A stretch of 64,000 nt of DNA from Psychrosphaera ytuae. Its GTDB lineage: Bacteria; Pseudomonadota; Gammaproteobacteria; Enterobacterales; Alteromonadaceae. Below the pieces are notes generated by a model that was not told the origin of the DNA, did not search any database, and worked only from the letters and a program-made list of their open reading frames with translations. Position numbers and translations under genes: made by a program. Each line of letters begins with the position of its first letter. The stretch's first letter is position 1. Shown here piece by piece: positions 53,851 through 63,363 of this stretch. The stretch spans positions 1,798,001 through 1,862,000 of the forward strand of contig NZ_CP072110.1 of NCBI RefSeq assembly GCF_017638545.1, read 5' to 3'.

Positions 53851-55194
53851 AGTTACGTATTCTTCCGCACTAGTCGGGTGTATAGCCACACACGCATCAA
53901 AGTCTGCTTTAGTCGCCCCCATCTTAATCGCAACGCCAAAGCCTTGTAGGATCTCATCCATACCAAGACCAATGCCATGCAAACCAACAACGCGCTCGTT
54001 GTCTCCCGCACACACAAGTTTCATCTTGGTCATTTGACGGTGCTCTGTGACAGCTGTATACATAGCGGCAAAGCTTGAGTTATATACTTTCACGTTTTCT
54101 TTGCCATATTGAGCAATCGCCTGCTCTTCTGTCAGACCCATAGTACCAATTGCCGGGTGGCTGAATACCACTGTCGGGACATTGGTGTAGTCCATCACTA
54201 CATCTGTCATACCATTAAACAAACGCTCAGCTAGGATACGGCCTGCTTTAACTGCAACCGGAGTCAGCTCAACTTTACCAATGATGTCACCTAAGGCATA
54301 AATACCCGGAACATTGGTTTCGTGGTGTTCATTAACCGGGATATAACCATACGCATCACGCTCAACGCCTGTTGCTTCGATGTTAATTTTGTCCGTGCTT
54401 GGTGTACGACCAATGGCCCAAATGACACAGTCCGTTTCGACCTTGTTGCCATTTTCGAACTCAAGTACAAGACTGCCATCAGCTTGCTTTTCTACTTTTT
54501 TCGGTGTGCTGTTTGTCAGTAATTCAATGCCATCTTGCTCTAACATTTCGACCAAAGTCGTGGTGATCATGTCATCAAAATTACGCAGTGGTGCGTGTTT
54601 GCGAACCGCTAACTTAGTTTCTGTACCTAAGCTGTTGAGTACACCTGCTAATTCAACGGCAATATAACCGGCACCGACTACGACTGTGCGTTTTGGTTGT
54701 TCATTCAAAGCAAAGAAACCATCTGAATCAATACCTAACTCAGCGCCTTCAATTTCTGGCCAAGTAGGACGGCCACCGGTAGTGATTGCAATATGGTCCG
54801 CCGTGTACTGCACACCGTCTACTTCAATCGTTTTGGCGTCAACAAACTTTGCAAAACCGTTAATTACCGTCACATTATTGTTCGCTAATACACGATCATA
54901 AGAACCGTGAATTCGCTTGATATAAGCTTCGCGGCTTTCAACTAGCTTGGCCCAGTCAAAGTTATTTACCGTCACATCAAAACCATAATCCGGGCTGTAC
55001 TTGTGAATTGCTTCGGCTACTTGCGCACCAAACCACATGGCTTTTTTAGGTACACAGCCCACGTTAACGCAAGTGCCACCCATTGCTTTCGCTTCTACCA
55101 ACGCAACCTTTGCGCCACGCATCGCCGCGCGATTTGCCGATGCAATACCGCCGCTACCGCCACCAATTGCGATATAGTCAAAATGTGTCGTCAT
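53842..55194 (-). CDS. gor: Glutathione reductase
   Basis: 450 residues. The FAD-binding GGGSGG (11-16) and redox pair Cys42/Cys47 (GGTCVNVGC) are present, as are the NADPH-binding GAGYIAVELAGVL segment and the C-terminal His-Glu of HPTSAEEYV. It keeps glutathione reduced in the cytoplasm. It converges on the cupin gene, and its terminator lies within that gene. The 260 bases upstream separate it from prlC and hold both promoters. Confidence 0.95.
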   Translation of the reverse strand: MTTHFDYIAIGGGSGGIASANRAAMRGAKVALVEAKAMGGTCVNVGCVPKKAMWFGAQVAEAIHKYSPDYGFDVTVNNFDWAKLVESREAYIKRIHGSYDRVLANNNVTVINGFAKFVDAKTIEVDGVQYTADHIAITTGGRPTWPEIEGAELGIDSDGFFALNEQPKRTVVVGAGYIAVELAGVLNSLGTETKLAVRKHAPLRNFDDMITTTLVEMLEQDGIELLTNSTPKKVEKQADGSLVLEFENGNKVETDCVIWAIGRTPSTDKINIEATGVERDAYGYIPVNEHHETNVPGIYALGDIIGKVELTPVAVKAGRILAERLFNGMTDVVMDYTNVPTVVFSHPAIGTMGLTEEQAIAQYGKENVKVYNSSFAAMYTAVTEHRQMTKMKLVCAGDNERVVGLHGIGLGMDEILQGFGVAIKMGATKADFDACVAIHPTSAEEYVTMR

Positions 55195-55454
55195 AAATCT
55201 GATCCTGTAAAATTACAATGTCGTAAGGATATGGGCTAAGTTAAGTAAATCCAAATAGAAAAACTAGATAGTCGTCATCGATTATTCATTTTAAACCCGT
55301 TTTATTATAGGTTAGAGCCTTGTAATTAGCTGTTAGAGTTACTATTTACAACGTATACGTTAATACCGCACAAAACTATTTCCCATTGGCATCTAATCTG
55401 CCTTCGTTTTCTGAGTTTTGTGTGAGGCACATAAACAAAAAGGTAAAGGCCATT

Positions 55455-57521
55455 ATGTCCGAATCAGTCAATCCATTATTAGTTGAAAGCCCATTACCCG
55501 CCTTCTCACAAATCAAACCTGAGCACGTCAAACCAGCAATCGAAGCACTTATAAAGGATTGCAAAAAGGCCATCGAAACTGCCGTCAGTGCTGACAAACA
55601 CACTTGGCAAACACTCGTCGAAGATGTTGAGCGAGCTGATAACATTCTTTCAAAGGCGTGGTCTCCGGTATCACACATGAACTCGGTGATCAGCAGTGAT
55701 GAACTTCGCGAAGCTTACGAGTCGTGTTTACCAATGTTAAGTGAGTACGGAACTTGGGTTGGCCAGCACAAAGGCTTGTTTGAGGCGTATCAAGCGTTTG
55801 CACAGTCAGCCGAGTTCGACACTTTGTCTGGCTCACAAAAGAAAGTTGTCACCAATGCATTACGTGACTTTAAATTGTCGGGCATCGATTTGGCACCGGA
55901 ACAACAAAAGCGCTATGGCGAAATTCAATCGCGTTTGTCTGAACTAAGTTCACAGTTCAGCAACAACGTTTTAGATGCTACCCACGCGTGGCAAAAAGTC
56001 ATCACCGATGAATCTGAGCTAGCAGGCCTTCCGGATTCAGCAAAAGCCGCTGCAAAACAAATGGCTGAACACAAAGAGTTAGACGGCTGGTTATTTACGC
56101 TTGATTTCCCAAGTTATTTACCAGTGATGACGTATTCAGATAATGCCAAACTGCGTGAAGAAATGTACACAGCCTTTACCACTCGAGCATCTGAACAAGG
56201 CCCAAACGCAGGTGAGTTTGACAATACTCAAATAATGGAAGAGATCATGGCATTGCGTCACGAAGTCTCCAATTTATTGGGGTTTGACTCTTACGCACAT
56301 AAATCGGTCGAAACTAAAATGGCCGAATCTCCTGAACAAGTACTTGGCTTTTTAAATGAACTAGCAGAAAAATCGGTTCCACAAGCCAAAAAAGAAGTCG
56401 AAGAACTACGTCAATTTGCTCAACAAGAATTTGGTGTAGATACATTAAATCCATGGGACTATGCCTACTACGGTGAAAAGCTAAAACAAGCGCGTTACGC
56501 CATTTCTGATGAGCAATTGCGCCCTTATTTTCCAGCAGACAAAGTACTTTCTGGTTTGTTTACCACGGTTAACAAGCTGTTTGGCATAACCGTCAAGCCT
56601 CATCACGACACGGTCGATGTTTGGCACAAAGACGTTCAGTTTTTTGACATTTTTGATGATGAAGAAGAGTACCGTGGTAGCTTTTTCCTAGACCTTTATG
56701 CCCGTGAGAAAAAGCGCGGTGGAGCTTGGATGGACGACTGCCAAGGTCGAATCAAATTTTCGACTGGAGATTTGCAAAATCCAATCGCATATTTGACCTG
56801 TAACTTCAATCAGCCAATTGGCGACCAACCAGCGCTATTTACCCACGACGAAGTTGTGACCCTGTTCCACGAGTTTGGCCACGGCATTCATCACATGCTG
56901 ACTCAAGTAGATGAAGCAGCGGTATCTGGTATCAATGGTGTCGCTTGGGATGCCGTAGAGCTACCAAGTCAATTCTTAGAAAACTGGTGTTATGAAGAAG
57001 AGGCCCTTGCTTTTATCTCTGGCCATTTTGAAACCGGCGAGCCGCTACCAAAAGATTTGTTAGATAAAATGCTAGCGGCCAAGAACTTCCAATCAGCAAT
57101 GATGATGGTTCGTCAGCTTGAGTTCAGTCTTTTTGATTTTCGTATTCACCATGAGTACTCACCTGAGCAAGGTGCTCGAATTCAAGAGATTTTGGATCAA
57201 GTAAGATCAAAAGTCGCCGTCGTCGTGCCACCTAAAACAAACCGTTTTCAGCACAGCTTTGGTCATATTTTTGCGGGTGGTTATGCTGCCGGCTATTACA
57301 GCTACAAATGGGCTGAAGTACTGTCTGCCGATGCGTTTGCTAAATTCGAAGAAGACGGTATTTTCAATCAAACGACAGGCCATAGATTCTTAACCAACAT
57401 CCTAGAGCGTGGTGGTAGCCAAGAACCAATGGAACTGTTCAAAGCGTTCAGAGGACGCGAACCTCAGATTGATGCTCTATTGCGTCACTCTGGTATCGAA
57501 ACTGAATCGCAGGCAGCGTAA
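55455..57521 (+). CDS. prlC: Oligopeptidase A
   Basis: 688 residues from ATG 55455, preceded by AAAGG; an upstream start would add 23 residues without family support. The M3 zinc motif HEFGH lies at 472-476, followed by the third-ligand Glu region. The N-terminal NPLLVESPLPAFSQIKPEHV and C-terminal FGHIFAGGYAAGYYSYKWAEVLSADAF are typical. It degrades signal peptides and other short peptides in the cytoplasm. The Tag-like gene starts 36 bases after it. Confidence 0.97.
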   Translation: MSESVNPLLVESPLPAFSQIKPEHVKPAIEALIKDCKKAIETAVSADKHTWQTLVEDVERADNILSKAWSPVSHMNSVISSDELREAYESCLPMLSEYGTWVGQHKGLFEAYQAFAQSAEFDTLSGSQKKVVTNALRDFKLSGIDLAPEQQKRYGEIQSRLSELSSQFSNNVLDATHAWQKVITDESELAGLPDSAKAAAKQMAEHKELDGWLFTLDFPSYLPVMTYSDNAKLREEMYTAFTTRASEQGPNAGEFDNTQIMEEIMALRHEVSNLLGFDSYAHKSVETKMAESPEQVLGFLNELAEKSVPQAKKEVEELRQFAQQEFGVDTLNPWDYAYYGEKLKQARYAISDEQLRPYFPADKVLSGLFTTVNKLFGITVKPHHDTVDVWHKDVQFFDIFDDEEEYRGSFFLDLYAREKKRGGAWMDDCQGRIKFSTGDLQNPIAYLTCNFNQPIGDQPALFTHDEVVTLFHEFGHGIHHMLTQVDEAAVSGINGVAWDAVELPSQFLENWCYEEEALAFISGHFETGEPLPKDLLDKMLAAKNFQSAMMMVRQLEFSLFDFRIHHEYSPEQGARIQEILDQVRSKVAVVVPPKTNRFQHSFGHIFAGGYAAGYYSYKWAEVLSADAFAKFEEDGIFNQTTGHRFLTNILERGGSQEPMELFKAFRGREPQIDALLRHSGIETESQAA

Positions 57522-57557
57522 TGCTGTCTGCTTGTAAAAGAATAAAAATAAATTCAA

Positions 57558-58271
57558 ATGTCATCTGAAACCTTAAAAAACTTAGAGTCCTTTGAGGACA
57601 TTATTGCCCGCGCCGCTGAGCGCAAAGGCGGTCGCTCTATTGTGATGGCTATGGCAGGTGCTAACGAGCCGAAAATCGATGTCAGCAAAATTCCTGACGA
57701 CCGGTGGCTCGCACAATTTAGCAAACAGATATTTCAAAGCGGCTTTGTGTGGCGTGTCGTCGAGCAAAAATGGCCTGGTTTTGAGGACACCTTTTTTAAT
57801 TTCGACATCGAAAAAATGCTGATGATGCACGACGAGATGTGGGAACAAAAATGCAAAGATGAACGCATTATCCGCAACGGCAAAAAAGTCATGACCATCA
57901 AAGACAATGCCCAAATGATCTATGAAGTCGCTGCAGATCACGGTTCATTTGGTCGTTTTGTCGCTAAGTGGCCAAAAGACGATGTGATTGGGCTGTGGAA
58001 TTACCTCAAAAAACACGGCGCTCGCCTTGGTGGAAATACTGGTCCTTATGCCCTTCGTTTTTTGGGTGTGGATACTTTTTTAATAAGTCGTGACAATGAA
58101 GCTTATTTTAGGGCTTACAAGCTGATTGACGGTGGCATTAACACTAAAAAATCCCAAAGCACCATTCAAGCCTGTTTTAACCACTGGCAAGCCGAAACTG
58201 GCTTGTCTTTCAATGCTTTGAGCCGTATTTTGTCGTTTTCAGTTGGTGATAACGTGGTGGGAATTCGTTGA
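57558..58271 (+). CDS. DNA-3-methyladenine glycosylase I-like protein
   Basis: 237 residues with similarity to the Tag (3-methyladenine glycosylase I) helix-hairpin fold (FVWRVVEQKWPGFEDTFFNFD near residue 56, TGPYALRFLGVDTF near 160). It lacks the N-terminal Cys and the Cys/His zinc ligands of classical Tag, so it is a divergent member and activity is uncertain. It overlaps rsmJ by one base (TGATG). Confidence 0.75.
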   Translation: MSSETLKNLESFEDIIARAAERKGGRSIVMAMAGANEPKIDVSKIPDDRWLAQFSKQIFQSGFVWRVVEQKWPGFEDTFFNFDIEKMLMMHDEMWEQKCKDERIIRNGKKVMTIKDNAQMIYEVAADHGSFGRFVAKWPKDDVIGLWNYLKKHGARLGGNTGPYALRFLGVDTFLISRDNEAYFRAYKLIDGGINTKKSQSTIQACFNHWQAETGLSFNALSRILSFSVGDNVVGIR

Positions 58272-59038
58272 TGAAATTTTATCATTGGCAGTCAGCACCG
58301 TTAGAAATCATTGAACTGGCAGATAAGTTTGGTTGGCAGAAAATGAGCCACCAGCCTGTGTATCAAAAAGGTCAAAACGAGCTACACGCCGTATTCGATG
58401 ATGACAAGCTTTGTCTGACGATCGATGGCAAAAGCAAAATTTCGGTTGATTTTGTTAGCGGTGCGAATGCGCATAGACATAAGTTTGGTGGTGGCAAAGG
58501 CCAGGCTATTGCTAAAGCCGCCGGACTTAACAAAGGCGCTACTCCTTCAGTGCTTGATGCAACAGCAGGGATGGGTAAAGACGCGTTTGTACTGGCCTCG
58601 CTTGGCTGTAAGGTAACTTTAGTCGAGCGCCAAATCCCGGTTTATATGATGTTAGTCGACGGCTTTAGACGAGCACGAGAAGATGACTCGTTACCTTGGT
58701 TTGACGAACGAATGAGCCTGATCAATGCGCCTTCTCAAGAGGCGTTAGCTAATGCCATTGAACAAAAACATCAATATGACGTGGTGTATCTCGACCCAAT
58801 GTTTCCGCATCGAGAAAAGTCCGCCGCCGTCAAAAAAGACATGGCGATATTTCAAACGTTTGTTGGTACCGATGATGATGCCGATGAGTTATTGCCATTA
58901 GCGTACGAGCTGGCATCTAAACGTGTTGTGGTGAAAAGACCCGACTATGCGCCATTTTTAAATAATCAAACGCCGAGCACAAAAATCGAAACCAAAAAGA
59001 ACCGCTTCGACGTATATGTAAAAGCAGCAATGAAATAA
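58271..59038 (+). CDS. rsmJ: 16S rRNA m2G1516 methyltransferase
   Basis: 255 residues from ATG 58271 (the TTG three bases earlier is not needed). The SAM-binding segment is LDATAGMGKDAFVLASLG, and the catalytic motif YLDPMFPHREKSA is typical of RsmJ. It methylates G1516 of 16S rRNA. Often placed next to prlC in gammaproteobacteria, as here with one gene between. Confidence 0.94.
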   Translation: MKFYHWQSAPLEIIELADKFGWQKMSHQPVYQKGQNELHAVFDDDKLCLTIDGKSKISVDFVSGANAHRHKFGGGKGQAIAKAAGLNKGATPSVLDATAGMGKDAFVLASLGCKVTLVERQIPVYMMLVDGFRRAREDDSLPWFDERMSLINAPSQEALANAIEQKHQYDVVYLDPMFPHREKSAAVKKDMAIFQTFVGTDDDADELLPLAYELASKRVVVKRPDYAPFLNNQTPSTKIETKKNRFDVYVKAAMK

Positions 59039-59050
59039 GCCAATTTAATT

Positions 59051-59091
59051 CTCATGTAGGCATTTGTGGTCTACCTTGATATCTACATGAG
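59051..59091. repeat. Inverted repeat before the peroxiredoxin gene
   Basis: A 9-bp stem (CTCATGTAG / CTACATGAG) with a 23-base loop, no T-run. Either a weak rsmJ terminator or a leader structure of the peroxiredoxin gene. Confidence 0.35.
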
Positions 59092-59125
59092 TTAAAACGT
59101 TTTTATCAATTATTAAGGAAGCAAG

Positions 59126-59599
59126 ATGATTTCAGTAAACGACAGACTCCCTTCTGCCCAATTCCAACACATGGAAAACGGCGAAATGAAAACCACCAGC
59201 ACAGAAGAATTATTCGCTGGCAAAAAGGTAGTAATGTTTGCCGTACCTGGCGCATTTACTCCGACGTGTTCAGAAGCTCACTTACCGGGTTTTGTTGCTA
59301 ACGCAGACAAAATCAAAGCAAAAGGCGTTGATAGCATTATTTGTGTGTCGGTAAACGATGCATTTGTAATGTCGGCTTGGGGCAAATCACAGAATGCAGA
59401 AGAGTTAATCATGTTAGCCGATGGCGGTGCAGAGTTTCACGAAGCTGCTGGTCTAAGCATGGACACTGGTACATTTGGTGGTGTACGTGCGGTGCGTTAC
59501 TCGATGATCGTTGAAGATGGCGTAGTGACTCAACTGAATGTCGAAGCACCAAAAGAGTTTAAAGTGTCTGATGCCGAAACAGTGCTAGCACAGCTTTAA
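59126..59599 (+). CDS. Peroxiredoxin (Prx5-like)
   Basis: 157 residues. The peroxidatic Cys lies in VPGAFTPTCSEAHLPGFV, the Prx5-type motif. The segment SVNDAFVMSAWGKSQ and the Arg in FGGVRAVRYSM are also typical. It reduces hydroperoxides using thioredoxin or glutathione-type donors. There is no glutaredoxin fusion. A good AAGGAAG site precedes the ATG, and a strong terminator follows. Confidence 0.95.
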   Translation: MISVNDRLPSAQFQHMENGEMKTTSTEELFAGKKVVMFAVPGAFTPTCSEAHLPGFVANADKIKAKGVDSIICVSVNDAFVMSAWGKSQNAEELIMLADGGAEFHEAAGLSMDTGTFGGVRAVRYSMIVEDGVVTQLNVEAPKEFKVSDAETVLAQL

Positions 59600-59622
59600 T
59601 AACTAAAGTATCTGACAGAAAC

Positions 59623-59650
59623 AAAAAAGAGGCTAAAAGCCTCTTTTTTT
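59623..59650. terminator. Intrinsic terminator, bidirectional
   Basis: A stem of about 12 bp (AAAAAAGAGGCT / AGCCTCTTTTTT) with loop AAA and a T-run on both strands. It lies between the convergent peroxiredoxin and YeeE/YedE genes. Confidence 0.9.
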
Positions 59651-59661
59651 GATCCAAGATT

Positions 59662-60075
59662 TTACTTTTCGCTTTTTAGTCTTGGTAAATACATCCCTGC
59701 CAAAACAGCAATAAAAAACAAGATAAAGTCCCAGTTACCACTTGCAAGCTGAACCACTCCCGGCCCAGGGCAAATTCCACTAATCCCCCAACCAAGCCCA
59801 AATAAAGCGGCGCCTATAATCAACCTCGAATCAATATTCTTGAATTCAGTCAGGTCAAAGTGTTGTCCAAACATTGGTTTAGTTTGCTTTGATACACGCC
59901 ACCACGCCAACATCATCACCACCATGGCACCAGCCATGACTAAAATCAGACTTGGATCCCAAGCTTTGCCGAAGGTTAAAAAGTTTAAGACTTTATCTGG
60001 ATTAGTCATCTGGCTGATGATCAATCCCAATCCAAACACTAGACCTATAAAAAACGTACCTATTTGCTTTATCAC
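59662..60075 (-). CDS. YeeE/YedE half-protein 2 (PmpB-like)
   Basis: 137 residues, four predicted membrane helices. It has a conserved Cys in WGISGICPGPGVVQLASG. It is the partner of the next gene; together they have the size of a full YeeE/YedE (TsuA-type) transporter, a family associated with uptake of thiosulfate or related sulfur compounds. It probably forms an inner-membrane heterodimer with the partner. Confidence 0.85.
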   Translation of the reverse strand: MIKQIGTFFIGLVFGLGLIISQMTNPDKVLNFLTFGKAWDPSLILVMAGAMVVMMLAWWRVSKQTKPMFGQHFDLTEFKNIDSRLIIGAALFGLGWGISGICPGPGVVQLASGNWDFILFFIAVLAGMYLPRLKSEK

Positions 60076-60103
60076 TCGCTATCCCCTCTTTAGGCCAAAG
60101 TCA

Positions 60104-60517
60104 TTACGATATTAAGTTCGCAACGATAATAGCAACAACCATAAAGACAATCGTCGCTACCCAGGACCGGCCAGAAAAGCGTGACATACCGCACACACCG
60201 TGACCACTCGTACAGCCATTCCCCAAAGTGGTTCCTAAACCTACAGCGAGTCCAGCCACAACAATCAGCCAAGAAGGTAAACGCAATTCTCCTTGCATCC
60301 ATTGCGGTGCAAAAACACTGGCTAACACGCCCGCTGTGATCAAGCCCACAACAAATGATAGTTTCCAGCTATTATCAGATTTAAATGGCTTAAACAGCGC
60401 CTGTAGCACACCTGACACACCTGCGACTTTGCCATAAAGTAACAACAAGGCGGCACTGGCTAAGCCAATTAACGCACCACCTATCAATGCTGTTACGGGA
60501 GTAAATTCAGTTTCCAC
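60104..60517 (-). CDS. YeeE/YedE half-protein 1 (PmpA-like)
   Basis: 137 residues, about four membrane helices. The motif LGNGCTSGHGVCGMSRFSGRS contains two Cys residues of the type conserved in the sulfur-transport family. It precedes the second half-protein by 28 bases and follows the FadL-type porin by 14 bases, suggesting one transcript of porin plus two transporter halves. The substrate is inferred from the family only. Confidence 0.87.
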   Translation of the reverse strand: METEFTPVTALIGGALIGLASAALLLLYGKVAGVSGVLQALFKPFKSDNSWKLSFVVGLITAGVLASVFAPQWMQGELRLPSWLIVVAGLAVGLGTTLGNGCTSGHGVCGMSRFSGRSWVATIVFMVVAIIVANLIS

Positions 60518-60531
60518 ATTGGCCCCCTAAA

Positions 60532-61836
60532 TTACAGTTGCCATGTAATGGAAGCACCAAAGCCAAATTGGCTCATTGACAGCTCAACTTGCTGGTTAGG
60601 AGCCAAAAAGTTCGAACCACTAACGTTTTTTTCCGGTGAGTAAAAAGCCGCAAAGTTGATTGCAACATCATCGCTCAAGTTTTGCGTTAAACCTGCAGTG
60701 ACATGCCATTCCTGCACTCCAGGAGCGAGAATGTTAAAAAGAACTTCTGAGTTAGGAATAGGTTGCTCACCGTATGATAATCCAGCACGTAGAGCCTGTT
60801 CTGGCGTGCGTTGCCATTGGTAGCCTAGCTTAACAATTTTCATGTCTTGCCAACCAAATCCTGCGCCATTATCGGCTCCTAGTAGCGCCGCCATAATGTT
60901 GCTCATTGGGTTTGCAACACTGGCCACCTCACTGTAATTAATGCGTTGCCAATCTAATAGGATTTGGTGTTGTGAATTGATTTGATACGCCACACCAACT
61001 TGGTAAGAACTCGGTAAATCAAACCCGCCTTGTTCTGCAAATAACCCTTGGTATTTATCAAATTCAGACATGCTAACCGATGAGCGGTAGCTCGCACCTA
61101 AGTCTAGGCCTGGGCTCACTTGATGTTGAATGCCCAATTGAAAGCCAATACCCGTAGATGTGTCAGAACCATTGTTTGAAACCGATGCAGGTGCGCTAGA
61201 GAATCCGGCAAAGCTCGCCACACCCGTTGCCTCAAATTGCTGAACCACAAATACTGGAGCAAAACCAACACGAGTACTGTCAGAAACCTGATAACTTGCT
61301 GTAGGGCTGATGAATACTTGCTTTAAGTCAACGCCAGTTGTACCCGCGTAAAAAGTCCCAGGGTTTCCTTCATTCGCAGCGTATTCTGTATTCATACCAC
61401 CATTGGCGTAAACCGTAAGGCCTAAATTCCACTGATCGTTAAGGTCATAACCCACAGCAAATTCAGGAATTAGGAAGTAGTCGTTTTCACTTTTTTGGCC
61501 AGAGCCAGGTAAATAAAACCCACCTTCAGCAAAAAAGTCGACGTCAGATACTCGGTATTCTCGGCTTGGAGAGAAAAGATCTAAACCTGTAGAAAACTGT
61601 GTTCCTTTAACCGCTAATGCAGCCGGATTATTGGCCGCTGACATAACATCATTACTAACTGCAACACCCGCTCCGGCCATGCCTTTGTGGGTCATGCCGT
61701 AGCCATGAGTAAAGTAGCCATTAGTTGCCATTACTGACGTAGAAGAAAAAACAGATAACAATGCTGCTACAGCAATAGTAGACGCTTTTAAACGCGTAGT
61801 TTTATTTGAAGATATTGAATTTTTTAACGATTTCAT
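60532..61836 (-). CDS. OmpP1/FadL/TodX family outer-membrane protein
   Basis: 434 residues with a signal peptide cleaved near SVMA/TNGYF. The N-terminal TNGYFTHGYGMTHKGMAGAGVAVSND and AANNPAALA are the FadL signature; the beta-barrel ends in FGFGASITWQL. These porins admit hydrophobic compounds such as long-chain fatty acids. The 5' leader on the minus strand contains a stable hairpin just before the ribosome-binding region. Confidence 0.93.
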   Translation of the reverse strand: MKSLKNSISSNKTTRLKASTIAVAALLSVFSSTSVMATNGYFTHGYGMTHKGMAGAGVAVSNDVMSAANNPAALAVKGTQFSTGLDLFSPSREYRVSDVDFFAEGGFYLPGSGQKSENDYFLIPEFAVGYDLNDQWNLGLTVYANGGMNTEYAANEGNPGTFYAGTTGVDLKQVFISPTASYQVSDSTRVGFAPVFVVQQFEATGVASFAGFSSAPASVSNNGSDTSTGIGFQLGIQHQVSPGLDLGASYRSSVSMSEFDKYQGLFAEQGGFDLPSSYQVGVAYQINSQHQILLDWQRINYSEVASVANPMSNIMAALLGADNGAGFGWQDMKIVKLGYQWQRTPEQALRAGLSYGEQPIPNSEVLFNILAPGVQEWHVTAGLTQNLSDDVAINFAAFYSPEKNVSGSNFLAPNQQVELSMSQFGFGASITWQL

Positions 61837-61850
61837 TACTTAAGCCTGAT

Positions 61851-61870
61851 GCTGCAGGTTTCCCTGCAGC
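61851..61870 (-). promoter_or_regulatory. Stem-loop in the FadL leader
   Basis: A perfect 8-bp GC-rich stem (GCTGCAGG / CCTGCAGC) with loop of four bases lies 14-34 bases upstream of the start codon. No T-run follows. It could affect translation or mRNA stability. Confidence 0.5.
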
Positions 61871-61973
61871 CCTTACAATCACTAATTTATTAGCGATAGC
61901 TTAAGTAAGATTTAATATTACAAAAAGGAACAAAAACTAATTTGTTATTCCTATTATTTATACTTAAGAGGAG

Positions 61974-62867
61974 TTAAACGGAAGTCTTTGATTTTTGGAT
62001 ATTTCGGTAACTCGCATAGCTATATACCACCAATGCGGCCCATATAAACCCAAATGTAACCCAACGGTCTTGGCCAAACTCTTCACCGTACACAAACACC
62101 GCAAGAATGAACATCAAGCTTGGACCAATGTATTGGAAAAAGCCTAAGGTAGAATAATTTAGGCGTCGTGCCGCCTCTACAAAACACAAAAGTGGCGCTG
62201 TAGTGACTAAACCAGCACCCACAATCAAGGCGTTAATCGTCCAAGTATTGTCGAGTAAGTTAGTGGCGCTGCTAGAAGCAAACACAAACCAATACACAAA
62301 CGCCGGAACAATCATCACCAACGACTCAATCAACAATCCCGGCATTGCATCTACCGAAACCGTTTTTCGGATCAATCCATAAATAGCAAACGACACCGCC
62401 AAACTTAACGCAATATAAGGGAACGAGCCAAAGGTCACCAACTGAATAGCAACACCAGTGACGGCCAAGGCAACAGCCACATACTGCAGTTTAGACAAGC
62501 GCTCTTTTAAAAACACCATGCCCAATGCGATGTTTAATAATGGGTTGATGTAATAACCCAAGCTAGCATCTAAAATATGGTCATTGTTAATCGCCCAGAT
62601 GAATAACCACCAGTTAAACCCGAGTAAGCTCGCACTGATAAACAAAATCGATAATTGCCTACGGCTTGCAAAAATGGCTTTTACTTTGTGTAGGTTATTG
62701 CGAAGCCCAATAATGACGACGAGTAATAGCGCCGACCAAATAATTCGATGCGCCAAGATCTCAAGTGACGGCATAAATTGAAGTTGTTTGAAAAAGATGG
62801 GGGCAATGCCCCACATTGTGTATGCGAGCATCGCATAAATAACGCCTTGTTTGGCTTGGTCGTTCAT
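61974..62867 (-). CDS. rarD: RarD-type EamA permease
   Basis: 297 residues with ten predicted membrane helices (two EamA units). The early YAMLAYTMWGIAPIFFKQL and WWLFIWAINNDHILDASLGYYINPL segments are typical of RarD. RarD is linked to chloramphenicol resistance only by name, and its substrate is not settled. It lies three bases after the thioesterase stop, and the order recQ, thioesterase, rarD matches E. coli recQ-pldA-yigI-rarD without pldA. Confidence 0.93.
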   Translation of the reverse strand: MNDQAKQGVIYAMLAYTMWGIAPIFFKQLQFMPSLEILAHRIIWSALLLVVIIGLRNNLHKVKAIFASRRQLSILFISASLLGFNWWLFIWAINNDHILDASLGYYINPLLNIALGMVFLKERLSKLQYVAVALAVTGVAIQLVTFGSFPYIALSLAVSFAIYGLIRKTVSVDAMPGLLIESLVMIVPAFVYWFVFASSSATNLLDNTWTINALIVGAGLVTTAPLLCFVEAARRLNYSTLGFFQYIGPSLMFILAVFVYGEEFGQDRWVTFGFIWAALVVYSYASYRNIQKSKTSV

Positions 62868-62870
62868 TAA

Positions 62871-63326
62871 CTATCCTACTAAGTATGTACCGGTACCAAA
62901 GGCAATCTGGTCGCCTTTTTGATTGTGTAATTCCATTCGGCAAACACAAACTCGACTGCCCGAACGAATGAGCTTTGCTGAAGCGATAAATTCGTCACCA
63001 CGACCAGGACGCAAATAATCGGTGCGTAAATCAATCGTGCCTACGCGTTTGGTGAACTCGGCTAATTCTTTATCTGATTCCATTTCAATATTGGCTATTC
63101 GACTGTAAATCGCCAAAATTCCACCAACCGTATCAAGTGCTGTTGCCGTTACTCCGCCGTGAAGAATTTTTTGAAGTGGATTGCCCATCAGTTTGTTGTC
63201 CCACTGAAAGCGAATTTCAGCTTTGTCGTCTTCACAGACAGTGATGTTAAGACCAATATTGACGTTAAAATTCAAATTGTTAAAAACCTGTACTAACCAA
63301 GCTTTTTTCTGATCGTTAGAAAGCAT
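62871..63326 (-). CDS. Hotdog-fold thioesterase, YigI-like
   Basis: 151 residues from ATG 63326, preceded by AGGG; a GTG/TTG-type start further upstream would add 16 unconserved residues and overlap recQ. The hotdog segment NPLQKILHGGVTATALDTVGGIL contains the HGG motif of acyl-CoA thioesterases, and IDLRTDYLRPGRGDEF follows. The position between recQ and rarD supports YigI, an acyl-CoA thioesterase. It is coupled to rarD by 3 bases. Confidence 0.9.
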   Translation of the reverse strand: MLSNDQKKAWLVQVFNNLNFNVNIGLNITVCEDDKAEIRFQWDNKLMGNPLQKILHGGVTATALDTVGGILAIYSRIANIEMESDKELAEFTKRVGTIDLRTDYLRPGRGDEFIASAKLIRSGSRVCVCRMELHNQKGDQIAFGTGTYLVG

Positions 63327-63363
63327 ATTTTTCCCTGCCCTGTTGTGAGGGGATGATGGTACA

